Shown: positions 1-4,575 of the stretch, one piece after another
Numbering within the stretch: position 1 is the stretch's first letter
How the letters are laid out: every line of letters starts with the position of its first letter
Notes under the pieces: generated by a model
Seen by the model: only the letters and a program-made list of their open reading frames with translations
Told to the model about the DNA's origin: nothing
The model's database searches: none
Translations under genes and position numbers: made by a program
NCBI GenBank assembly: GCA_017882065.1
Contig: JADGQD010000093.1
Coordinates: 1-7,678, forward strand
Length of the DNA: 7,678 nt
Origin: Anaerolineales bacterium
Lineage (GTDB): Bacteria > Chloroflexota > Anaerolineae > Anaerolineales > Villigracilaceae
Direction of reading: 5' to 3'

Positions 1-546
1 CCGGGCGAGGAACAATCCGTGCCGTTATTCTCCGGGTTGGGGGCAATGGCGGTTTGCGCGGCACTGGGGATGCGCGGACTGCATCCGGAAATCAAGTGGC
101 CGAACGATGTTTTGCTCAACCGCCGCAAAGTCTGTGGCGTACTGGCTGAGGCTGTCTGGATGGGGGAAAAAGCGGACAGCATTGTCCTGGGGGTCGGGGT
201 GAACGTCAAACCTGAAGCGGTCCCTCCATCTGATCAGCTAAATTTTCCTGCGACCAGTATCGAAGCTGAAATGGGAAAGAGTGTGGACCGGCTGACTTTG
301 CTCAGAGACGTTCTCCAGGCCTTGCTCTACTGGCGCAGTCTGCTGACAAAGGATGTATTTCTCAATACCTGGGAAAACCATCTGGCTTTCCGTGGGGAGC
401 AGGTGGAAATTTGGGCGGAGGGAGGCCCCGCGAGAACGGGACAGGTTGAAGGGTTGGAGCGGGACGGGAGTCTGCGTCTGCGTTCCCATGCCGGGCAAGT
501 CTTCACAGTACAATTTGGGGAAGTGCATCTGCGTCCGGTCTTGTGA
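1..546 (+). CDS. birA: Biotin-[acetyl-CoA carboxylase] ligase, 3' part (5' end outside window)
   Basis: The enzyme activates biotin to biotinyl-5'-AMP with ATP and transfers it to the lysine of biotin carboxyl carrier domains in the cytosol. The frame is open from base 1, giving 181 visible residues. The family signature KWPNDV is at visible residues 32-37, followed by RK-x-x-GVLAE at 42-50, which contains the lysine equivalent to the biotin-contacting lysine of E. coli BirA. The strand LGVGVNV is at 63-69. The last ~50 residues form the small SH3-like C-terminal domain (GxVEGLERDGSLRL). The N-terminal part, including the GRGRxG biotinyl-AMP loop and any DNA-binding winged helix, lies outside the window, so a repressor function cannot be judged. 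The stop TGA is at 544-546. The next gene starts 68 nt later on the same strand and may be co-transcribed. Confidence 0.93.
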   Translation, partial: PGEEQSVPLFSGLGAMAVCAALGMRGLHPEIKWPNDVLLNRRKVCGVLAEAVWMGEKADSIVLGVGVNVKPEAVPPSDQLNFPATSIEAEMGKSVDRLTLLRDVLQALLYWRSLLTKDVFLNTWENHLAFRGEQVEIWAEGGPARTGQVEGLERDGSLRLRSHAGQVFTVQFGEVHLRPVL

Positions 547-614
547 TATACTTTTGAAGGACAAGTTTGCAATATGCCTTGCTGGTGTCGGCAACCTTGC
601 TGATGAGGTGACTT

Positions 615-848
615 ATGCTTGATAATTTACGTGACCAGGCTTCTTTCCAGGAAGATGAAGGACCGAAGGATCCCAACGCACCAAAACCGCCCAAACCGCG
701 CAAACCGCGAGGCAGCTTTGACCAGATCATCGGCATGACTGCCCCGCAGCGTTTTACCCTGGCAGTGATGCTTTTGATTATAGTCAGTTTGCTGGGAATG
801 ATCTTGCTTTTTGTTTCCGGGAAGATGGTCCTACCGTTAATATTTTAG
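615..848 (+). CDS. Small Pro/Lys-rich single-span membrane protein, function unknown
   Basis: This 77-residue protein has an acidic N-terminus (residues 1-18), a proline- and lysine-rich linker (about 18-33, with repeated PKP/PRKPR) and a short juxtamembrane segment FDQIIGMTAPQRF. One strong hydrophobic helix follows at about 47-68, and a short tail ends in LPLIF. The start is supported by the Shine-Dalgarno sequence GAGGTGA at 605-611 just before ATG. The helix with a basic segment before it suggests a single-pass inner-membrane protein with the N-terminus inside. I recognise the 'GMT-x-x-QRF' plus one-helix layout as typical of small conserved hypotheticals in Chloroflexota, but know no function. 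It lies downstream of birA and ends at a terminator. It could alternatively be an accessory subunit of a membrane complex; nothing here identifies a partner. Confidence 0.72.
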   Translation: MLDNLRDQASFQEDEGPKDPNAPKPPKPRKPRGSFDQIIGMTAPQRFTLAVMLLIIVSLLGMILLFVSGKMVLPLIF

Positions 849-884
849 ATTTCTGATATCACCAGCATGCCACCATAAATAAAT

Positions 885-920
885 AAATGCGGTGCTCTGA
901 TGTGAGCACCGCATTTTGTT
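885..920 (+). terminator. Bidirectional intrinsic terminator between convergent genes
   Basis: A perfect 13-bp stem (885-897 with 904-916) closes a 6-nt loop TGATGT. On the plus strand the stem runs into TTTTGTTT, ending the birA/small-protein transcript. On the minus strand the arm is followed by TTTATTTATTTAT, so the same hairpin can stop gyrA transcripts about 80 nt past the gyrA stop codon. Confidence 0.85.
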
Positions 921-930
921 TGCGGGTAGC

Positions 931-956
931 CCGTTGGTTAGCCGACGGATTTTACT
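931..956 (+). terminator. Second terminator-like hairpin in the convergent gap
   Basis: A 7-bp stem CCGTTGG/CCGACGG (931-937 with 942-948, one G-T pair) with the loop TTAG is followed by ATTTTACT on the plus strand. It is weaker than the 885-916 hairpin and probably acts as a backup stop for plus-strand read-through before gyrA. On the minus strand it lies in the gyrA 3' untranslated region and could protect the mRNA end. Confidence 0.4.
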
Positions 957-997
957 GCTTCTTGGTGGTTTAGATATTTACACAGTACCCTGTAGAA

Positions 998-3559
998 TCA
1001 TTTCAACGGCATTTCAAACTGCGTTCCCGTTTCCGGGACCGTTTCGCCGTTGGTTTTCACACCGACGCGTTTAAGTTCGGCGGTGGCGATGCGGGCGATG
1101 GAAGCCACCCGGTCACCTTCCTTGACATTCATCATGTGATTGCCGCGGGTGGCGCGCCCGGCGTGCTTTACATCCTTGACCTTCATGCGCAGAACCATGC
1201 CGTTGGCAGAAATGATGGTCAGATCGTCCGCTTCCTGGACGACACGCGCGGCGGTGATGATGCCGATCTTATCTGCTACGCCTTTGGTTATGGTCTGTAC
1301 TCCGCCGGTGGCGCGACCTTTGGCCGGATATTCTGTCAGCGAAGTGCGCTTACCGTACCCCTGCGTGGTAACCAGTACCAGGTCACCGCCTATTTCAATG
1401 ACTTCCATGCTGGTGACTTTATCATTTCCGGATAGTCTGATACCGGTCACTCCGCCGGCGCTGCGGCCCATGGTGCGGACTTTGCCTTCGCCAAAGCGCA
1501 GGGCTTTGCCCTGTTCGGTGACCAGGATGATTTCGTTGTCGCCGTGCGTCAGGCGTGCCCAGCCGAGTTCGTCGCCGTCTTCCAGACCGATGGCAATGAT
1601 GCCAGAGGGTCGGACGGCGGCAAGCTCGGAGAGAGCCATGCGTTTGATTTTTCCGTTACGGGTAGCCAGCGTAATATATCCTGCGGCTTCAAAGTTCGGA
1701 ACGGAGAGGGCGGCCGTGATGACCTCGCCTGCATCCAGCGACAGGACGTTGACCAGCGGGATGCCTTTGGTGGTACGGTCGGCATCCGGGATCTGATATA
1801 CCTTCTCGGAGTAGACCTTGCCATGGTCGGAGAAGAACAGCATTGTATCCAACGAGCGGGCCGGGATCAGGTTTAAGACCTCGTCTTCTTCTTTCGTGGC
1901 GTGACCAGTGACGCCCTTACCACCAGCGCCTTGGGAACGGTAGGCGGTTGCGGCAACGCGCTTGACGTAGCCGCGGGCGGTGAGCGAGATCAGGACGGCC
2001 TCATCAGGTACAAGGTCCGACTCGCTCAGATTCTCGACGGCCTCGGCGGCGATGTGCGTGCGGCGCTCGTCGCCGTACTTATCCGAAAGTTCGCGCAGGT
2101 CATCCTGGATAAGGGTCAGGATCATCTTGGGATGGGCAAGCAGGTCTTCGAAGTGGGCGATCTGCCCTTTGACCTGCATGTACTCATCTTCGATTTTCTG
2201 GCGCTCAAGGGCAGCCAGACGGCGCAACTGCATGTCGAGGATGGCCTGGGCCTGGAGTTCGGATAGTTTGAAGCGCTTCATCAGGCGCTCTTTAGCCGTA
2301 TCGGCATCCGGCGACTCTCTGATGGTCTGGATGACAGCGTCCAGGTTGTTGAGTGCAATCGTCAGTCCCTCTAGGATGTGGGCACGGGCACGTGCTTTTT
2401 CCAACTCGAACTGCGTACGGCGGGTGATGACCACCTGCCGGTGTTCGAGGAAAATTTGCAAGGCTTTCTTGAGTGGCAGAAGACGCGGCTCGCCGTTCAC
2501 CAGCGCCAGCATCTGGACGCCGAAAGTAGTCTGGAGCGAAGTGTATTTGTAGAGCTGGTTGAGCACTTTCTTCGGTTGGGCCCCGCGTTTAAGTTCGATG
2601 ACGATGCTCATGCCGCGCCGGTCAGACTCATCCCTCAGGTCCGAGATGGTGTCTATTTTTTCATTGCGCACCAGGTCGGCGATGCGCTCAATCAGCGTGG
2701 ACTTGTTAACCTGGTAGGGGATTTCGGTGATAACGATGCGGTGCCGGTTGCCGGCCATCTCTTCGATGTGGGCTTTGCCGCGCAGAACAATGCGCCCCTT
2801 CCCGGATCCGTAGGCGGCTTCGATGCCTTCCTTCCCGACGATGATTCCACCGGTGGGGAAGTCGGGTCCCGGGATGAATTTCATCAGGAACTCGATGGGT
2901 ACATCGTCCATCGTGTCGTAATTGTTGATGAGGTAGATCAGGGCCGCGGCCAACTCTTTCAAGTTGTGTGGCGGAATGTTGGTCGCCATGCCGACGGCAA
3001 TACCTGACGAGCCGTTGAGCAGCAGGTTGGGGATACGAGAGGGGAGGACGGTTGGTTCCTTGAGTGAACCGTCGAAGTTGTCGGTGAAGTCCACCGTGTT
3101 CTTATCGAGGTCGGTCAGCAGTTCCTCGGCCATCTTGTGCAGGCGGGCTTCGGTGTAACGCATGGCAGCCGGGGCGTCGCCGTCCACCGAGCCGAAGTTT
3201 CCCTGACCATCCACCAACAGGTAGCGCATGGAGAAATCCTGAGCCATGCGTGCCATCGACTCATAGACCGCTGAGTCGCCGTGCGGGTGGTATTTACCCA
3301 GCACTTCGCCGACGATACGGGCGGATTTTTTGAACGCCGTGTTGGAGCGAATGCCCATGTCCTGCATGGCGTACAGGATGCGGCGGTGGACAGGTTTCAA
3401 TCCATCGCGGGCATCCGGCAGGGCGCGGGCAACGATAACGGACATGGCGTAATCGAGATACGCCGTGCGCATGGTCTCGTCAATATCCGCCAACTGGACG
3501 GTGCCGATAATCTGTTTGACGGGTTCCGGGGTCTGGCCGGTGGGTTCGGGTTCTACCAT
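998..3559 (-). CDS. gyrA: DNA gyrase subunit A
   Basis: GyrA is the breakage-reunion subunit of the A2B2 type IIA topoisomerase that adds negative supercoils to DNA using ATP hydrolysed by GyrB. From the upstream GTG at 3571 the protein is 857 residues, and numbering here uses that frame. The quinolone-resistance region [10 protein letters not shown] is at 95-104, with Ser100 (E. coli Ser83 position) and Glu104. The catalytic tyrosine is Tyr139 in [10 protein letters not shown]. The tower and coiled-coil region extends to about 500, followed by a full C-terminal beta-pinwheel (about 520-830). The GyrA box reads QGAGGKG (547-553), where the usual box is QRRGGKG. I prefer ATG 3559 (853 residues): GAGGA lies 5 nt upstream of it, whereas GTG 3571 overlaps that Shine-Dalgarno sequence. 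The long pinwheel with a recognisable box favours GyrA over ParC. It is divergent from the tRNA-Pro gene. Confidence 0.96.
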   Translation of the reverse strand: MVEPEPTGQTPEPVKQIIGTVQLADIDETMRTAYLDYAMSVIVARALPDARDGLKPVHRRILYAMQDMGIRSNTAFKKSARIVGEVLGKYHPHGDSAVYESMARMAQDFSMRYLLVDGQGNFGSVDGDAPAAMRYTEARLHKMAEELLTDLDKNTVDFTDNFDGSLKEPTVLPSRIPNLLLNGSSGIAVGMATNIPPHNLKELAAALIYLINNYDTMDDVPIEFLMKFIPGPDFPTGGIIVGKEGIEAAYGSGKGRIVLRGKAHIEEMAGNRHRIVITEIPYQVNKSTLIERIADLVRNEKIDTISDLRDESDRRGMSIVIELKRGAQPKKVLNQLYKYTSLQTTFGVQMLALVNGEPRLLPLKKALQIFLEHRQVVITRRTQFELEKARARAHILEGLTIALNNLDAVIQTIRESPDADTAKERLMKRFKLSELQAQAILDMQLRRLAALERQKIEDEYMQVKGQIAHFEDLLAHPKMILTLIQDDLRELSDKYGDERRTHIAAEAVENLSESDLVPDEAVLISLTARGYVKRVAATAYRSQGAGGKGVTGHATKEEDEVLNLIPARSLDTMLFFSDHGKVYSEKVYQIPDADRTTKGIPLVNVLSLDAGEVITAALSVPNFEAAGYITLATRNGKIKRMALSELAAVRPSGIIAIGLEDGDELGWARLTHGDNEIILVTEQGKALRFGEGKVRTMGRSAGGVTGIRLSGNDKVTSMEVIEIGGDLVLVTTQGYGKRTSLTEYPAKGRATGGVQTITKGVADKIGIITAARVVQEADDLTIISANGMVLRMKVKDVKHAGRATRGNHMMNVKEGDRVASIARIATAELKRVGVKTNGETVPETGTQFEMPLK

Positions 3560-3574
3560 ATTTGTCCTCACGCG

Positions 3575-3603
3575 GTAGGGGCACAGCGCCGCTGTGCCCC
3601 TAC
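3575..3603. repeat. Perfect palindromic hairpin in the gyrA 5' leader (REP/MITE-like)
   Basis: GTAGGGGCACAGC (3575-3587), a 3-nt spacer and GCTGTGCCCCTAC (3591-3603) form a 13-bp perfect inverted repeat. It lies in the gyrA untranslated leader, ending only a few bases before the Shine-Dalgarno sequence. From memory, palindromes beginning GTAGGGGC and ending GCCCCTAC are dispersed repeats in Chloroflexota and some cyanobacterial genomes. It has no T-tract on the gyrA strand, so it is unlikely to be a terminator. Confidence 0.75.
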
Positions 3604-3626
3604 GGGGTAATCGAATTAGCGAAGGA

Positions 3627-3650
3627 ATTATACCGCAAACGCCTTGTCAA
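3627..3650 (-). promoter_or_regulatory. Candidate gyrA promoter
   Basis: On the minus strand a perfect TATAAT (3627-3632) sits about 70 nt upstream of the gyrA start. The only good -35 match, TTGACA (3645-3650), is just 12 bp away, which is too close for a normal sigma70 promoter. At 17 bp spacing only CCGATT is available. The -10 element is probably real; how it is recognised is unclear. Confidence 0.4.
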
Positions 3651-3672
3651 ATCGGTGGCGGGCGGGTATAAT
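3644..3672 (+). promoter_or_regulatory. Strong sigma70-type promoter of the tRNA-Pro gene
   Basis: TTGTCA (3644-3649, five of six consensus bases), a 17-bp spacer and a perfect TATAAT (3667-3672) predict a start near 3679, about 9 nt before the mature tRNA. The -35 element overlaps the minus-strand TTGACA, so gyrA and the tRNA share a divergent promoter region. Confidence 0.8.
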
Positions 3673-3687
3673 CCGCCCTTGCTTGTT

Positions 3688-3762
3688 CGGGGCGTGGCTC
3701 AGTCCGGTTAGAGCGCTGCGTTCGGGACGCAGAGGTCGGCGGTTCAACTCCGCCCGCCCCGA
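3688..3762 (+). tRNA. tRNA-Pro (anticodon CGG)
   Basis: A complete cloverleaf can be folded. The acceptor stem CGGGGCG (3688-3694) pairs with CGCCCCG (3755-3761). The D arm is GCTC/GAGC. The anticodon stem CTGCG/CGCAG closes the loop TTCGGGA, with CGG at 3723-3725 followed by G37. The variable loop is AGGTC, and the T arm GGCGG/CCGCC has loop TTCAACT. The discriminator base is A at 3762. The sequence then reads CAG, so CCA is not encoded and must be added after transcription. The anticodon reads CCG codons. G37 next to a proline anticodon fits the site of TrmD methylation. Confidence 0.97.
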
Positions 3763-3789
3763 CAGGTTTATCCTTGACTCGAAGGGATG

Positions 3790-3820
3790 AGACTCCCAGA
3801 CTTGGGAGTCTTGCGTTTTA
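3790..3820 (+). terminator. Intrinsic terminator of tRNA-Pro (copy 1)
   Basis: GACTCCCA (3791-3798) pairs with TGGGAGTC (3803-3810) around the loop GACT, extended by one A-T pair, and is followed by TTGCGTTTT. It lies 29 nt past the mature tRNA 3' end. Confidence 0.65.
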
Positions 3821-3896
3821 GGCGGCGGTTTCCCCTCTGGGGGATTTCACAATTCCGCCCGCCCCGACAGGTTTAGCTCTGACTCGAAGGAATAAG

Positions 3897-3919
3897 ACTC
3901 CCAGTTTTGGGAGTGTTTA
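3897..3919 (+). terminator. Intrinsic terminator (duplicated copy 2)
   Basis: ACTCCCA (3897-3903) pairs with TGGGAGT (3908-3914), loop GTTT, followed by GTTTAGTT. It is the second-copy equivalent of the tRNA terminator and provides a further stop before the M-box promoter. Confidence 0.5.
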
Positions 3920-3949
3920 GTTAACTTAGAAAACGTCATATTTTCCTCC

Positions 3950-3979
3950 TTGACGGGTTACGGGGAGCGGGTGTATCCT
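3950..3979 (+). promoter_or_regulatory. Candidate promoter of the M-box/Mg transport operon
   Basis: TTGACG (3950-3955) and TATCCT (3974-3979) are separated by 18 bp, predicting a transcript start around 3985-3990. That is immediately before the 5' strand of riboswitch helix P1, the position expected for a riboswitch-led transcript. Confidence 0.5.
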
Positions 3980-3991
3980 CTCGTCCTAGCT

Positions 3992-4156
3992 AAATACCTC
4001 GTTAGGCGAGGCGTCTGCGTGATAAACAGGCCATTGTCCCGAAACGTCGAAAGACGCCAAGGGATAGACCAGGCCGGGCCGGATTAAGGCCCCGCTCAAA
4101 GTGGCTGGGAGCAAGTCCCCTACGATGCGCAGTGCCAAAGCTCAACCAGGAGGTGC
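3992..4156 (+). ncRNA. M-box (ykoK leader) Mg2+ riboswitch aptamer
   Basis: Conserved M-box blocks appear in order: GTTAGGCGAGGC (4001-4012), CAGGCCATTGTCCC, the hairpin CGTC-GAAA-GACG (4045-4056) followed by GCCAAGGGAT, then CCGGATTAAGGCC, AGCAAGTCCCCTAC, and finally CAGTGCCAAAGCTCAAC (4130-4146). P1 is ACCTC (3996-4000) with GAGGT (4150-4154), and a second helix pairs CTGCG with CGCAG. The family senses intracellular Mg2+ and turns off Mg2+ transport genes when Mg2+ is high. Here it precedes an MgtE-like gene and an Nramp-like transporter gene, which fits. I identified it by recalling the consensus and by pairing, not by a covariance search. Confidence 0.93.
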
Positions 4157-4222
4157 CCGCGGGTTGCCCGTGGGTGGTACTCGTGTTTTCAAAACCTCCT
4201 GGTATGCCGGAGGTTTTTCTGT
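4145..4222 (+). promoter_or_regulatory. M-box expression platform: antiterminator versus intrinsic terminator
   Basis: The terminator is AAAACCTCC (4191-4199) with GGAGGTTTT (4209-4217), followed by a T-rich run. The competing antiterminator is ACCAGGAGGT (4145-4154) with ACCTCCTGGT (4194-4203), a perfect 10-bp match. The 5' antiterminator strand contains the P1 3' strand (4150-4154). With Mg2+ bound, P1 holds that strand and the terminator forms; with low Mg2+, P1 opens and transcription continues. This is the classical OFF-switch logic, inferred from complementarity. Confidence 0.85.
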
Positions 4223-4223
4223 T

Positions 4224-4282
4224 TTGTGCACGGTAGTCCCGGTTCCAGCACGGGTATGGCTTTGCCAAATCGCATTGCACAA
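4224..4282 (+). other. Compact multi-stem RNA domain before the small ORF (unassigned)
   Basis: TTGTGCA (4224-4230) pairs perfectly with TGCACAA (4276-4282). The enclosed 45 nt can form CCCG-CGGG around GTTCCAGCA and TGGC-GCCA around TTT, giving a three-way-junction shape. The loop TTCCAGC fits a T-loop pattern (UUCNANN). It begins right after the M-box terminator tract and ends just before the Shine-Dalgarno sequence at 4286. It matches no riboswitch class I recognise. It may be a structural spacer or an aptamer-like element. Confidence 0.4.
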
Positions 4283-4284
4283 TG

Positions 4285-4302
4285 AAAGGAGGTGATCGCG
4301 TG
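4285..4302 (+). promoter_or_regulatory. Near-maximal Shine-Dalgarno site for the leader small ORF
   Basis: AAAGGAGGTGATC (4285-4297) is complementary over 12 nt (AAGGAGGTGATC) to the usual 3' end of bacterial 16S rRNA. GTG follows at 4300. The AGGTGATCGCG segment (4290-4300) can also pair with CGCG-C-ATCACCT at 4382-4393 inside the small ORF, with one bulged C, which would hide both the site and the start codon. Confidence 0.7.
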
Positions 4303-4455
4303 GACGCTGATGGTATTCCGCTATATACGATAACGCACTGGCAGAAAGCGCAATTTTTGGGCCAGGTGTGCGGCGTACGTTCGCGCATCACCTTACCCCG
4401 GATTGGTAAAATGTTTTTTCGGGGAGTACCACCCAAATGGATGGTATCCTGGTAG
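4300..4455 (+). CDS. Putative 51-residue leader peptide / small ORF in the Mg operon leader
   Basis: GTG at 4300, placed 6 nt after GGAGGT, opens a 51-codon frame to TAG at 4453. An ATG at 4282 in the same frame would give 57 residues, but only the GTG is correctly spaced from the Shine-Dalgarno. The product starts VDADGIPLYT (initiator read as Met), has no clear membrane helix or signal peptide, is basic in its second half, and ends RGVPPKWMVSW with a Pro-Pro pair at residues 44-45. I recognise no family. It lies between two intrinsic terminators, with its stop codon 10 nt before the second stem. That arrangement resembles an attenuator leader peptide, and proline-containing leader peptides do control the enterobacterial mgtA and mgtCBR transcripts. 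It could also be a real small protein or a chance frame. Confidence 0.5.
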   Translation: MDADGIPLYTITHWQKAQFLGQVCGVRSRITLPRIGKMFFRGVPPKWMVSW

Positions 4456-4465
4456 CAGGTCCAAG

Positions 4466-4508
4466 AAACGCCGCCTTCTGTTGGTGAATCAGGCGGCGTT
4501 TTGCTTCT
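4466..4508 (+). terminator. Second intrinsic terminator in the leader, upstream of the MgtE-like gene
   Basis: AAACGCCGCCT (4466-4476) pairs perfectly over 11 bp with AGGCGGCGTTT (4491-4501), followed by TGCTTCT. It lies between the small ORF stop (4455) and the next start (4576), so it should reduce read-through unless opposed. A possible competitor is GCGGCGT (4370-4376), which matches ACGCCGC in the left arm (4468-4474). The rest of the gap, 4509-4564, shows no convincing promoter. Confidence 0.75.
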
Positions 4509-4575
4509 ATGTAGCATTTCGTATTTCCGCCATATTCTACTGCTTGCGCAGTCCCCTGTTTTCTGGAGGTGAATT

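Larger units (their letters stand above)
3745..3920 (+). repeat. Imperfect tandem duplication of the tRNA-Pro 3' end and terminator (105-bp period)
   Basis: Bases 3745-3815 and 3850-3920 are direct repeats of about 71 bp with roughly 11 mismatches. The first copy starts inside the T loop of the tRNA, so the last 18 nt of the gene are repeated with one change (C to T at 3853). The 21 bases at 3750-3770 recur identically at 3855-3875. Both copies carry the CTCGAAGG block and a CTCCCA/TGGGAG hairpin. The spacer contains a small hairpin TCCCC/GGGGG (3831-3843), and GGCGG at 3821 could pair with CCGCC at 3855, like a T arm with an insertion. No second acceptor 5' strand or anticodon arm is present. 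Confidence 0.85.

Noticed and set aside
1140..1796. 218-codon plus-strand frame within gyrA
   Set aside because: It is antisense to well-conserved GyrA pinwheel sequence, with no family features and no Shine-Dalgarno.
3818..3875. Second tRNA gene in the duplicated block
   Set aside because: Only the T-arm 3' strand and acceptor 3' strand are present. There is no acceptor 5' strand, D arm or anticodon arm, so it is at most a remnant.
4224..4300. Known second riboswitch (c-di-GMP-I, yybP-ykoY, TPP considered)
   Set aside because: None of the conserved core sequences of these classes could be found; GGGGAGTA at 4421 alone is not enough for yybP-ykoY.
4002..4517. 171-codon minus-strand open frame across the leader region
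   Set aside because: It runs antisense through the M-box, both terminators and the small ORF. Its composition mirrors structured RNA, and there is no ribosome site or recognisable domain.
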